Shown here: one piece after another, positions 52,619 through 63,364 of the stretch
Numbering within the stretch: the stretch's first letter is position 1
How the letters are laid out: the number at the start of each line of letters is the position of its first letter
From: Mesorhizobium sp. 113-3-3
GTDB taxonomy: Bacteria; Pseudomonadota; Alphaproteobacteria; Rhizobiales; Rhizobiaceae
Assembly: GCF_016756495.1 (NCBI RefSeq)
Contig: NZ_AP023243.1
Span: 3,166,501-3,230,500 of the forward strand
Direction: 5' to 3'
DNA length: 64,000 nucleotides
Program-made: the position numbers and the translations under genes
Notes under the pieces: generated by a model
Told to the model about the DNA's origin: nothing
What the model saw: only the letters and a program-made list of their open reading frames with translations
Databases searched by the model: none

Positions 52619-53557
52619 TTAAATCGTCTGCTTCTTGCCATCCTTGGTCGGCATCAGGTCGACGCCGTTGACCTTGCCGATATGCGTTGCCAGCATCGGC
52701 ACGAACTGCTCGGCCGGGCCGGTGGCATGGGCTCCGGCGAAGGAATTCTTGGTGGCGTTGCCGAGCGGGTTGGCGATGCCGGCCGCACCGGCCATCGATT
52801 CCAGATAGGTCAGGTCCTTGAAGGCGTTGGCGATGGTGAATTTGTGGGCGTCGCGGTCGCCCTCCAGCGTCCAGCGCATGAAGGTCTGGTAGAAGCCGCA
52901 ATCCATGCGGCCGTTGCGGATGACGCTGTCGAAGCGCGGCGGCGAGATGCCGACCTTCTGCGCCAGGGCCAGCGCCTCGGAATAGATGGCGGCGTAGCCC
53001 AGCGAGATGAAATTGTTGAGCAGCTTCATGCGGTGGCCGTCGCCGGTGTCGCCGATATGGACGATGCGGCCGGCCCAGGTTTCGATCACCGGCTTTACCC
53101 TGGCAAAGACGGCGTCGGGGGCGCCGACCATGGCGTCGAGCGTGCCTTCCCAGGCTTCCTTCGGCGTGCGGCTCAGCGGCGCGTCGACATAGTCGATGCC
53201 CAGCGACTTGAGTTCGGCCGCAAGCGCCACGGTCGAGACCGGATCGGAGGTCGAACAATCGACGACGACCGAGCCTTTTTTCAAGCCTTCCTTGAGGCCG
53301 CCGGCGCTGCGAATGATGGCTTCCACTTCGCGCGACCCGGTGACGCAGATGAAGACGATGTCGGACGCTGCCGCGACATCGCGCGAGGTTGACGCCTCCT
53401 TGGCGCCGCGGCTAGTCAAGTCCTCCGCGGGTTTGCGGTTCTTGCGGCCAAGGAATGTCAGGGGATAGCCCTTGTCGACGATGTTCTTGGCGATGCCGTG
53501 CCCCATCAGGCCAAGGCCGATGAAGCCGATCTTTTCGCGCGCGGTGGTGGTGTTCAT
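52619..53557 (-). CDS. 3-hydroxyisobutyrate dehydrogenase-family beta-hydroxyacid dehydrogenase
   Basis: 312 residues. N-terminal IGFIGLGLMGHGIAKNIVDKG binds NAD(P); substrate segment DAPLSRTPKEAWEGTLDAMVG and catalytic lysine segment HRMKLLNNFISLGYAAIYSEAL follow the family order, though DAPLSRTP departs from the common DAPVSGG. Members oxidise tartronate, threonate or hydroxyisobutyrate-type acids. Divergent from the SDR gene at 53676 with a candidate GntR operator between. Confidence 0.85.
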   Translation of the reverse strand: MNTTTAREKIGFIGLGLMGHGIAKNIVDKGYPLTFLGRKNRKPAEDLTSRGAKEASTSRDVAAASDIVFICVTGSREVEAIIRSAGGLKEGLKKGSVVVDCSTSDPVSTVALAAELKSLGIDYVDAPLSRTPKEAWEGTLDAMVGAPDAVFARVKPVIETWAGRIVHIGDTGDGHRMKLLNNFISLGYAAIYSEALALAQKVGISPPRFDSVIRNGRMDCGFYQTFMRWTLEGDRDAHKFTIANAFKDLTYLESMAGAAGIANPLGNATKNSFAGAHATGPAEQFVPMLATHIGKVNGVDLMPTKDGKKQTI

Positions 53558-53627
53558 GTCGTGGTCCTATCCCGGATTATCGATAATTGCACTGGCGTTT
53601 TAGCCATATGCGGTTGCAGAAAGCAAT

Positions 53628-53640
53628 ATTGTCTGACAAT
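53628..53640. promoter_or_regulatory. Perfect GntR/FadR-type operator palindrome
   Basis: ATTGTCTGACAAT is a perfect 13-base palindrome around a central T and fits TNGTNNNACNA. It sits between the divergent starts at 53557 and 53676 and overlaps the likely promoters. Confidence 0.6.
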
Positions 53641-53675
53641 AGACGGTTATTCCAGAGCCTGTAGTGGAGACCAGA

Positions 53676-54572
53676 ATGACGAAGCGGATCATGTTCACCG
53701 GCGGCAGCGGCAAGGCTGGGCGTCATGTCGTGCAATATCTTGTCGAGCAGGGCTGCCAGGTGCTCAACATCGACACCAAGCCGCTCGACAATCCCAAGGT
53801 GCGCACGCTGATCACCGACATTACCGACAGCGGGCAGGTGTTCAACGCGCTGTCGAGCTATATGGGCCTGCACGAATTCGACCCCTCGCTGCGCCCGCAG
53901 CCGGTGGATGCGGTGGTGCATTTCGCCGCCATTCCGCGCATCATGATCACGCCCGACAATGAAGTGTTCCGCATCAACGCGATGGGCACCTACAATGTCA
54001 TCGAGGCCGCGGTGAAGCTCGGCATCCGCAAGGTGATCGTCGCCTCCTCGGAGACGACCTACGGCCTGGTGTTCGCCAACGAGCCGCGCGACCCCAAATA
54101 TTTCCCGCTCGACGAGGCGTATGACGTCGACCCGATGGACAGCTATGCGCTCTCCAAGATCGTCAACGAGAACACCGCGCGGGCCTTTGCGCAGCGCAAC
54201 GGCACCGACATCTACGCGCTTCGCATCGGCAATGTCATCGAGCCGCATGAGTATTCGCTGTTCCCGAAATGGTTCGCCGATCCGGGTTTCCGCAAGCGCA
54301 TCGCCTGGAGTTATGTCGACGCGCGCGATCTCGGCCAGATCACGCTGCGCGCCATCGAGAAGGACGGTCTCGGCTACCAGGTGTTCAACGCCGCCAATGA
54401 CGACACCTCGTCCGACCTGCCAACGGCCGAACTCCTGAAGCGATTCTATCCCAATGTGCCGGTCAAGGCCGAGCTCGGCGAGTACGAGACGCTGCTGTCG
54501 AACCGCAAGGCGCGCGACATGCTGGGCTTCCGCCCGGAGCATAGCTGGCGCAAATATGTCAAAACCGCCTGA
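53676..54572 (+). CDS. Extended SDR / NAD-dependent epimerase-dehydratase-family protein
   Basis: 298 residues. NAD motif MFTGGSGKAGRHVVQYL, active-site serine region VIVASSETTYG and YALSK (Tyr-x3-Lys). Sugar epimerases, dehydratases and uronate dehydrogenases share this layout. With the beta-hydroxyacid dehydrogenase and a sugar importer next to it, oxidation of a sugar or sugar acid is more likely than nucleotide-sugar synthesis. ATG at 53676 preferred over GTG at 53664. Confidence 0.85.
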   Translation: MTKRIMFTGGSGKAGRHVVQYLVEQGCQVLNIDTKPLDNPKVRTLITDITDSGQVFNALSSYMGLHEFDPSLRPQPVDAVVHFAAIPRIMITPDNEVFRINAMGTYNVIEAAVKLGIRKVIVASSETTYGLVFANEPRDPKYFPLDEAYDVDPMDSYALSKIVNENTARAFAQRNGTDIYALRIGNVIEPHEYSLFPKWFADPGFRKRIAWSYVDARDLGQITLRAIEKDGLGYQVFNAANDDTSSDLPTAELLKRFYPNVPVKAELGEYETLLSNRKARDMLGFRPEHSWRKYVKTA

Positions 54573-54675
54573 GCAAGCAGGCAAAACGGGGTTGGGCTGT
54601 GCATAGCGGCGCGCTTTGCGGCCCAACCGCCCGGCGGTGCTTGACAGCTTCCGCAAACCGGCCTTTCTGAAGTCT

Positions 54676-55452
54676 ATGCGGGACGCAAAGCCGAACAAGG
54701 AAAAGCCGCCGAAAAAGCCGGCATCCGCCGAACGCCCCTCCGGTGTTCGCCGGCCCGACGCGGCGCGCATTCCCGGCGCCAGCGTACACACGTCGCTGGC
54801 CAGCGAAATTGGGCTCAGGATCGTGCGGGGCGACTATCCACCCGGCACCATATTGCCCAATGAGGCCAAATGGTCGGAGACCTTCAGCGTCAGCCGCTCG
54901 GCGGTGCGCGAGGCGATCAAGATGCTGATGGCCAAGAGCCTGTTGGCGTCACGCCCCAAGATCGGCAGCTGGGTCGAGCCGAAGGAGCGCTGGAACCTGC
55001 TCGACCGCGACGTGCTCGCCTGGTACGCGACGTCGCCCGACCGCGAGGTGTTCCTCAAGACGGTGCAGGAGTTCCGCCACATCATCGAGCCGGAAGCGAC
55101 CGCCTTCGCCGCCATGCGGCGGACCGACGAGCAGATGGCCGAGATCAGCCAGGCCTGTCGCGATATGGGGGAAGCGGCCAGCCTGCAGGAACGCACGCGC
55201 GCGGACACACGCTTTCACCTCGCCATCCTGCGGGCTTCCGGCAACGACCTTCTGGTGCCGCTCGGCGTGCTGATCGAATCTGCGTTCGACCATCTCTTCA
55301 CTTTCACCACGCGGGCGGTCGACGATCTCAATCACGTGCAGAAGCTGCATGAGGCGATCGAGAAAAACATCCGCCTGCAGCGGCCGGACGCGGCGCGCGC
55401 CGCGGTGCGAAAACTGCTCGCCAACACCGACCACGTGATCAAGTCGCGCTAG
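54676..55452 (+). CDS. GntR-family regulator with FCD domain, copy 2
   Basis: 258 residues from the ATG at 54676, which gives almost the same length as copy 1. The winged helix (ASEIGLRIVRGDYPPGTILPNEAKWSETFSVSRSAVREAIK) and FCD domain (FRHIIEPEATAFAAMRR, DTRFHLAILRASGND) differ from copy 1 at few positions, and long DNA stretches are identical. Only the Lys/Pro-rich N-terminal tails differ clearly. A recent duplication spanning the dehydrogenase pair is the simplest explanation. Confidence 0.85.
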   Translation: MRDAKPNKEKPPKKPASAERPSGVRRPDAARIPGASVHTSLASEIGLRIVRGDYPPGTILPNEAKWSETFSVSRSAVREAIKMLMAKSLLASRPKIGSWVEPKERWNLLDRDVLAWYATSPDREVFLKTVQEFRHIIEPEATAFAAMRRTDEQMAEISQACRDMGEAASLQERTRADTRFHLAILRASGNDLLVPLGVLIESAFDHLFTFTTRAVDDLNHVQKLHEAIEKNIRLQRPDAARAAVRKLLANTDHVIKSR

Positions 55453-55459
55453 GCCGGAG

Positions 55460-55750
55460 TTAATCTTCCTTCTCGCGGCCGAAGGCCACGCGCAGTTCGT
55501 CCTTGGCGCGCTCGAGCACTTGTCTGCGCGCGGTGGGCAGGTTCTTGCCGGCGCGGTTGATGTAGAAATTCAGCATCGACATGGCGGACTGAAAGGGTTC
55601 GGCCTTGCGGCGATGGCTGTGTTCGGCCGACCGCTTGAGCGAGGCGGCGATCTTCCTGGCATCGTCGGATTCGAAGATGTGATCCTCGAGATCCATGGCG
55701 TCGCTATGCTCGGTCACCTCGGCCGACCATTTTTGCCTGGCAGCGGTCAT
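55460..55750 (-). CDS. DUF3175 protein
   Basis: 96 residues. KWSAEVTEHSDAMDLEDHIFESDDARKIAASLKRSAEHSHRRKAEPFQSAMSMLNFYINRAGKNLP is the DUF3175 pattern, a small cytosolic family common in Rhizobiales and of unknown function. AAAAGGAGTGCCAGCC is a strong ribosome binding site before the ATG at 55750. The longer upstream frame is spurious. It converges with the GntR gene, eight bases apart. Confidence 0.85.
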   Translation of the reverse strand: MTAARQKWSAEVTEHSDAMDLEDHIFESDDARKIAASLKRSAEHSHRRKAEPFQSAMSMLNFYINRAGKNLPTARRQVLERAKDELRVAFGREKED

Positions 55751-55929
55751 GGCTGGCACTCCTTTTCTGGGTCTGATGGTCGGGAAACTCCACAGAGTGG
55801 CGTCGGTTCCGCCTTCCTGTCCGCTCTGGAGCCACGGATTTGCCCGCTCTGGCGCTGCTGTGCGCTCAGAATGCGCCGATAGTGGCGCAAACTGCAGTTG
55901 GTTTTCGCGACCGTCGACAGGAAACGCCT

Positions 55930-57162
55930 TTGACCCGAACCGATTTGAGCCGGCCGAGCCCCGGCATCGACAGCTCCTACGCCTGGATGCGCCTGGCCAT
56001 TTCGATGGTGCTGGCGACCATCGGCGCGGTCGGCATGTGGGCGGTCGTCGTGGTGCTGCCCGCCGTGCAGGCGGAGTTCGGCGTCGACCGCGCCGCGGCA
56101 TCCATGCCCTACACCGCGACCATGGTGGGCTTTGCTGCCGGCAACGTGCTGGTCGGCCGCGCCATCGACCGCATGGGCTATTGGATTCCGGCGCTGATTT
56201 CTTCCGTGGCGCTCTCGGCCGGCCTGCTGCTTGCCGCGCTTTCGACCTCGATCCTGCAGTTCACCCTTGCTCAGGGGGTGCTGATCGGTGTCGGCACGTC
56301 GGTGATCTTCGGGCCGCTGATCGCCGACATCTCCCACTGGTTCAACCGCCGGCGCGGCGTTGCCGTCACCGCGGCGGCTGCCGGCAACTATCTCGCCGGC
56401 GCGCTCTGGCCGACCATCATGCCGACGCTGATCAAGGCGGAAGGCTGGCGGTTCACCTATGCGGCCATCGGTATCTTCTGCCTGGTCACCATGGTGCCGC
56501 TGGTGCTGATGCTGCGGCGCGGGGCTCCGGAAGCCGCGGCCGCCGGTTCGCCGGGAAGCCGGCCGGTGCAGCCGATTCCCATGTCGCCGGCGGCGTTGCA
56601 GGGGCTGCTGGTGGTCGCCGGCCTCGGCTGCTGCGTGGCGATGTCGATGCCGCAGGTGCATATCGTCGCCTATTGCATGGATCTCGGCTACGGCATGGCG
56701 CATGGCGCCGACATGCTGTCGATCATGATGGCGGCGGGTGTCGTCAGCCGGCTTGCCTCCGGCTTTCTCGCCGATCGCATAGGCGGCGTGAAGACGCTGC
56801 TGATCGGCTCGGTGCTGCAATGCCTGTCGCTGCTGTTCTACATCCCGTTCGACGGGCTCGCCTCGCTCTATGTCGTGTCGCTGGTGTTCGGCCTGTCGCA
56901 AGGCGGCATCGTGCCTTGCTATGCGATCATCGTGCGCGAATACCTGCCGGCCAAGGAGGCCGGCCAGCGGATCGGCATCGTCATCATGGCGACGATTTTC
57001 GGCATGGCGATCGGCGGCTGGATGTCCGGCTGGATCTACGATCTGACCGGGTCCTACGCCGTGGCCTTCCTCAATGGCATCGCCTGGAATTTGCTGAACA
57101 TAATGGCGATCGGGCTGTTCATGTGGAAGGCAGCAAGGGGCAGGGCCGTCATGGCGGCCTGA
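55930..57162 (+). CDS. MFS transporter, 12-segment
   Basis: About 410 residues from a TTG at 55930 with ACAGGAAACGCC before it; a TTG at 55840 is an alternative. Twelve hydrophobic segments, motif A-like GRAIDRMGYWIPAL and ADRIGGVKTLLIG. The overall look (RRRGVAVTAAAAGNYLAGALWPTIM, VREYLPAKEAGQRIG) resembles the monocarboxylate/oxalate-type MFS group. It may carry organic acids; the neighbouring LacI-controlled operon handles a gluconate-like compound. Confidence 0.8.
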   Translation: MTRTDLSRPSPGIDSSYAWMRLAISMVLATIGAVGMWAVVVVLPAVQAEFGVDRAAASMPYTATMVGFAAGNVLVGRAIDRMGYWIPALISSVALSAGLLLAALSTSILQFTLAQGVLIGVGTSVIFGPLIADISHWFNRRRGVAVTAAAAGNYLAGALWPTIMPTLIKAEGWRFTYAAIGIFCLVTMVPLVLMLRRGAPEAAAAGSPGSRPVQPIPMSPAALQGLLVVAGLGCCVAMSMPQVHIVAYCMDLGYGMAHGADMLSIMMAAGVVSRLASGFLADRIGGVKTLLIGSVLQCLSLLFYIPFDGLASLYVVSLVFGLSQGGIVPCYAIIVREYLPAKEAGQRIGIVIMATIFGMAIGGWMSGWIYDLTGSYAVAFLNGIAWNLLNIMAIGLFMWKAARGRAVMAA

Positions 57163-57286
57163 GGCACTCCGGCTTGACAATGAGCAATGGCTGCGCGACC
57201 CCAGTCGGCCAAGGGTTGCGGCAACAGGCCGGTGAAATGGCGATGATCGTATTGCGGGCGCGCTTTGGCGGCCATCTGCGCGGGCG

Positions 57287-58321
57287 ATGGCCTTGATCAA
57301 GCCGCGCTCGCGCCGGGGCGGCGGCCGCCCGACCATAGCGGATGTCGCGCGCAAGGCCGGCGTCGGCGCCATCACCGTGTCGCGCGCCTTGCGCGAGCCG
57401 GAGCGCGTCTCGGAAGAATTGCGCCGCCAGATCCAGGCCGCCGTCGACGAGCTCGGCTACGTACCGGACCCCAATGCGCGGGCGCTGGCCTCGGCGCGTG
57501 CCGAGGTGTTCGGCGTGCTGGTGCCGTCGCTTACCAACAACGTCTTTGCCGAAGTGGTGCGCGGCATCTATGACAGCCTGTCGGACAGTCCGTTCCGCAT
57601 CCAGCTCGGCAACACGCACTATTCCGGCCTCGAGGAGGAGCGGCTCTTGCAGCTGTTCGGCTCGCAACGGCCGGCAGCGCTGATCGTGGCCGGCATCGAC
57701 CAGACGCCAACCTCGCGAAAACTGCTGGAGAATGCCGGCTGCCCGGTGGTGCAGGTGATGGAGACCGGGCCCGATCCCGTCGACATGATGGTCGGATTCT
57801 CGCATCTCGACGGCGGCAGGACGGCGACCGAGCACCTGATCGAGATGGGGTATCGCCGCATCGGCTTCATCGGCGCGCGCATGGACCCGCGCTCGCAGCG
57901 GCGTCTGGCGGGTTATCGCGCTGCCATGGAAAAAGCCGGCCTATTCGATCCGCGCCTGGTCACCACGACGCCGCTGCTGTCCAGCGTGCCGCTTGGCCGC
58001 GAATTGTTCCGCGACGCCCTGGCCAAGATGCCGACGCTCGACGGCGTGTTCTGCAACAATGACGACATCGCGCTCGGCGTGCTGTTCGAGTGCCATCGGG
58101 CCGCAATAGACGTGCCGAAGACGATCGGCATTGTCGGTTTCAACGACCTCGACATGATGCAGGTGGCGTTTCCCTCGATCACCAGCATCCGCACCTACCG
58201 CTACGAAATCGGCAGGCGCGCCGTCGCCATGGCGCTGGCGGCGATCGCCGGCGACCGGCCGCAGCAGCGGATCGTCGATCTTGGCTTCGAGCTCAAGCGC
58301 CGCGAGAGCACAGCCCGCTGA
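57287..58321 (+). CDS. LacI-family repressor (gluconate-repressor-like)
   Basis: 344 residues. DNA-binding helix-turn-helix TIADVARKAGVGAITVSRALREPERVSEELRRQI with hinge NARALASARAEVFGVLVPSL, then a periplasmic-binding-protein-like sensor domain. Located upstream of an importer operon ending in gluconokinase, so it resembles GntR of gluconate systems. A perfect palindrome 45 bases after its stop is the likely operator for the downstream operon. Confidence 0.88.
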   Translation: MALIKPRSRRGGGRPTIADVARKAGVGAITVSRALREPERVSEELRRQIQAAVDELGYVPDPNARALASARAEVFGVLVPSLTNNVFAEVVRGIYDSLSDSPFRIQLGNTHYSGLEEERLLQLFGSQRPAALIVAGIDQTPTSRKLLENAGCPVVQVMETGPDPVDMMVGFSHLDGGRTATEHLIEMGYRRIGFIGARMDPRSQRRLAGYRAAMEKAGLFDPRLVTTTPLLSSVPLGRELFRDALAKMPTLDGVFCNNDDIALGVLFECHRAAIDVPKTIGIVGFNDLDMMQVAFPSITSIRTYRYEIGRRAVAMALAAIAGDRPQQRIVDLGFELKRRESTAR

Positions 58322-58627
58322 ACGCGCTTTTAAGAACGCGCTCAAATGGCGCTTTACACAACGCTATGGTAGCGCTACCATTTTCGAGAATGAGCCTCGC
58401 CTCCGAAGCAGTGAACTTGTTTATTATACATAAGCAACAGCTCATGCTTGTTTATTATGTATAATATGATAGTTTTTCTTCGGTCGATGGGGACGGCAAG
58501 GGGAGGGGGCGCGAAGGTCGTTGGCACCTGGCAAGCGTGACTGGACAAGGCGGGAGGGCCTGCCGGAAACGCGGGAATTGCATGAAACTGAACCAACAAA
58601 TCAGAACTGCAATCGGGAGGATTATCG
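58322..58627. promoter_or_regulatory. Promoter region of the gluconate-type importer operon
   Basis: 306 bases without a gene. Besides the LacI-type palindrome (58366-58381) it contains an AT-rich block (58414-58470) with two related copies of TTGTTTATTAT, one followed by ACATAA and one by GTATAA, forming partial inverted repeats. Confidence 0.5.
58366..58381. promoter_or_regulatory. Candidate LacI-family operator
   Basis: ATGGTAGCGCTACCAT is a perfect 16-base palindrome with the central CG (GCGC core) expected of LacI-family sites. It lies between the repressor gene and the operon it most likely controls. Confidence 0.7.
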
Positions 58628-59755
58628 ATGATCAAGTCACTCGTCGGTGGCATCGTTGCCGCCAGTGCATTCGTTATGCTGAGCTCGTCGGCGATTGCCG
58701 CGGGTCCCGAAATCGTCAAAGGCCCGGCCGCCGAGCCCGACTGTTTCGCGCCCTGGGCCGCTGACACGCAATTCTTCAAGTTCCCCAAGAAGGCCGGGCC
58801 GTATCGCATCGCGCTCGCCAACGGCTATATCGCCAATACGTGGCGCATCCAGATGGTGCAGACCGCGAAGGCCTATGCGGCGCAGAAGGACGTCGCCGCC
58901 AAGCTGAAGGAATTCAAGGTCGTCTCGACCGGCGAAGATGTGCCGGCGCAGATTTCGGCGATCAACAACTTCATCGACTCCGGTTATGACGCGATCGTCG
59001 TCAACGCGCAGAACCCGACCGCATTCGGGCCGGTGATCAAGCGCGCCAAGGAAGCCGGCGTCGTGCTGGTTGCCTTCGACAACATTCTCGACACCAAGGA
59101 CGCCATCAACGTCAATGTCGACCAGAAAGGTCTTGGCGAACTGTGGGGCAAATGGCTGGTCTCGCATGTGCCGAACGGCGGCAAGGTGCTCGAGGTGCGC
59201 GGCGTTGCCGGGACGTCGGTCGACACCGACCGCCACAACGGCATCCACGAGGTTCTCGATGCCTCGGGCAAGAAATGGGCCGTCACCGAAGTCGTCGGCA
59301 AGTGGGATGACGGCGTTGCGCAGAAGGCTTCGGCCGACGCCATCGCCACCAACGGCCCCTTCGACGGTGTCACCGGACAGGGCGGCGACACCGGTATCGT
59401 GCAGGCGATGATCGATGCCAAGCATCCCTTCGTGCCGTTCGGCGGCGAGACCGAGAACGGTTTCCGCAAGTTCTGCGCGGCCCATGCGGCCGACGGGTTG
59501 AAATGCTCGTCAGCCGGTACCGGCCCGGCGCAGGTGGCGGTTGCCATCAAGACGGCGATCGCGGCGCTTGAAGGCAATGTCGTGCCGCAATCGGTCAAGC
59601 TGCCGCTCGCCATCGTCGAGGATCCAAACTTCAAGGCCGGTCAGGATTTCTTCCCCGACCAGTCCGACAATTTCTTCGTCGGCAATTCCTTCCCGACCTG
59701 CGGCATCAATTTCACCGCGCAGGAAATCATGGGGCAGACCAAGGCGGACCAGTAG
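58628..59755 (+). CDS. Sugar-type ABC transporter periplasmic binding protein
   Basis: 375 residues with signal peptide MIKSLVGGIVAASAFVML ending in AIAAG. RbsB-like core: YRIALANGYIANTWRIQMVQTAKAYA, INNFIDSGYDAIVVNAQNPTAFGPVIKRAKEAGVVLVAFDN and GQGGDTGIVQAMIDAKHPFVPFGGE. GGGAGGATTATCG is the ribosome binding site. First gene of the operon to 63913. Gluconate or a related sugar acid is the inferred ligand because of the kinase at the end. Confidence 0.88.
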   Translation: MIKSLVGGIVAASAFVMLSSSAIAAGPEIVKGPAAEPDCFAPWAADTQFFKFPKKAGPYRIALANGYIANTWRIQMVQTAKAYAAQKDVAAKLKEFKVVSTGEDVPAQISAINNFIDSGYDAIVVNAQNPTAFGPVIKRAKEAGVVLVAFDNILDTKDAINVNVDQKGLGELWGKWLVSHVPNGGKVLEVRGVAGTSVDTDRHNGIHEVLDASGKKWAVTEVVGKWDDGVAQKASADAIATNGPFDGVTGQGGDTGIVQAMIDAKHPFVPFGGETENGFRKFCAAHAADGLKCSSAGTGPAQVAVAIKTAIAALEGNVVPQSVKLPLAIVEDPNFKAGQDFFPDQSDNFFVGNSFPTCGINFTAQEIMGQTKADQ

Positions 59756-59836
59756 GCTGCACTCCCGGCGCCGTGGGATCTCTCACGGCGCCGGTCACTT
59801 GATACGCTGGTGATCAAAGCGCCCCGGGGAGGGCCG

Positions 59837-61380
<1,544 letters not shown>

Positions 61381-61384
<4 letters not shown>

Positions 61385-62361
61385 AGGATTGGCGCTACTG
61401 GCTGGCAGAGCAACGCGGAACGCTGCTGGCGCTCGGCATCTTCATCGTCATGTTCATCATCTACACCTCGAACCACCCTGCCGGCTTCACCGCCAATGTG
61501 GTGCAGACGGCGGCGAACAAGGGCGTGCTGCTCGCCTTCGTGGCCATGGCGCAGACGCTGGTGGTGATCACCGCCGGCATCGACCTGTCAGTCGGCATGA
61601 TCTTTCTCCTCACCAACTGCCTGGCCTCCTGGCTGGTGGTGGGCACGCCCATGCAGACGACGCTCGGCGTCATCGCCGTGCTGGCGGTCGGTCTCCTGTG
61701 CGGCGCCATCAACGGCGCCATCGTCATCTACGGCCGGCTGCAGCCGATCGTCGCCACCATCGCCACCGGGGCCGTCTATTACGGCATCGGCCTTTTGCTG
61801 CGGCCCTTCCCGGGCGGCTCGGTCAATGAAGATCTGGCCGATGCGATGACCGGGCGTGTCTTCGACGTCGTGCCGGCAAGCCTCGTCGTGCTGTTCGCCA
61901 TCGTGCTGGTGATCTGGGTGCCTTTCAGCCGCTCGGTGCTTGGCCGCGCTGCCTACGCGGCGGGATCGTCGGAGACGGCGGCCTATATGTCGGGCGTGCC
62001 GATCAGGCGCGGCAAGTTCGCCGCCTACACGCTGGCCGGGCTGCTGGCCGCGATCGGCGGGCTGTTCCTGACCTTCTTCACCTATACGGGCGACGCGGCC
62101 TATGCCAGCGGCAACGCCTACACGCTGTTCTCGATCGCCGCCGTCGTGCTGGGCGGTGTCTCGCTGTTCGGCGGAAAGGGCAGCGCCATCGGCGCCATCT
62201 TCGGCGCACTCGCCTTCCGCACCATCGGCGATTTGTTGTTCGTGTTCGATTTCGATCCGCTCTGGCAGCCTTTGTTCCAGGGCGTTATCCTGCTGATCGC
62301 GGTCAGCCTCGGCGCCTTCGCCCTGTTTCGGGTCCGCAACCGGCTGGAGTGGTTCCTGTGA
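61381..62361 (+). CDS. Sugar ABC transporter permease 1
   Basis: 326 residues from a GTG overlapping the ATPase stop (GTGA). RbsC-family motifs TAGIDLSVGMIFLLTN, GRLQPIVATIATGAVYYGIG and AAVVLGGVSLFGGKGSAIGAIFGALAF. Forms the channel with the next permease. Confidence 0.87.
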
Positions 62362-63362
62362 GCGAAACGACGCCGATGGTTGGGAAGAGCGACGGCGGCA
62401 TTGCCGGCCGCATGCCGAAATTCATCCGCCGCGCCGACCCGGCGGTGCTGACCGCCTTCGCCTGCATCGTGCTGTTGCTGTTCCTCGGCAGCCTCTATTC
62501 CAGAAGCTTCCTGTCGCCTGAATATCTGCTGCAGCAGCTGAAGGTCGCCTCGTTCCTCGGCGTCATCGCCACCGGCATGATGCTGGTCATCCTGCTTGGC
62601 CAGATTGACCTGTCGGTGCCGTGGTCGGTCGCGGCGGGCGCCATGATGGCTTGCGCCGCGGCGGCGTACGGTCCGGCCGGGGTGGCGCTCGCCATTCCGT
62701 TCGGCATCTTCTGCGGTGTGCTGATCGGCGTCGTCAACGGCATCGGCGTCGCCTATCTGCGCATTCCCTCGATGATCATCACGCTTGCCACCAACGCCGT
62801 CGCGCAAGGGCTGATGGTGGTCTACACTGGCGGCTTCTCGCCCCAGGATTCGGCCACGGGCGCCATGCGTTACCTGGCCACAGGGTTCGCCATTCCGGGC
62901 GTGCCCAACGCCGTCATCATCTGGGCGCTGATCGGGGCCGCGATGGTGTTCGTGCTGACCCGCACCGGCTTCGGCCGCACCGTCTACGGCATCGGCAACC
63001 GCGAGCGCGCGGCCTATCTCTCGGGCATCGACACAAGGCGCGTGGTGATGATCGCCTTCGCCGTCTCGGGCGGGCTTTCGGCCTTCGGCGGCGTGCTTCT
63101 GGCCGGCTATGCCTCGAAGGCCGCGCAGTCGATGGGCGATGCCTATCTCCTGCCATCGATCGCCGCGGTGGTGCTTGGCGGCACCTCGATCCTCGGCGGG
63201 CGTGGGTCCTATCTCGGCACCGTCGCCGGCGTCATCCTGATCACGCTCTTGCAATCCATCCTGTCGGTCATGCAGATGCCGGAGGCGGGGCGGCAGATCA
63301 TCTATGGCGTCGTCATTGTTGCGATGCTCCTGCTCTACGGCCGCGCGCCGGCAAGCCGCTGA
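62358..63362 (+). CDS. Sugar ABC transporter permease 2
   Basis: 334 residues from the GTG at 62358 that overlaps the preceding stop. Motifs GQIDLSVPWSVAAGAMMA, YLRIPSMIITLATNAVAQGLMVVYTGG and AAVVLGGTSILGGRGSYLGTVAGVILITLLQSIL. GTG at 62349 and ATG at 62376 are alternative starts. Confidence 0.87.
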   Translation: MSETTPMVGKSDGGIAGRMPKFIRRADPAVLTAFACIVLLLFLGSLYSRSFLSPEYLLQQLKVASFLGVIATGMMLVILLGQIDLSVPWSVAAGAMMACAAAAYGPAGVALAIPFGIFCGVLIGVVNGIGVAYLRIPSMIITLATNAVAQGLMVVYTGGFSPQDSATGAMRYLATGFAIPGVPNAVIIWALIGAAMVFVLTRTGFGRTVYGIGNRERAAYLSGIDTRRVVMIAFAVSGGLSAFGGVLLAGYASKAAQSMGDAYLLPSIAAVVLGGTSILGGRGSYLGTVAGVILITLLQSILSVMQMPEAGRQIIYGVVIVAMLLLYGRAPASR

Positions 63363-63364
63363 CG

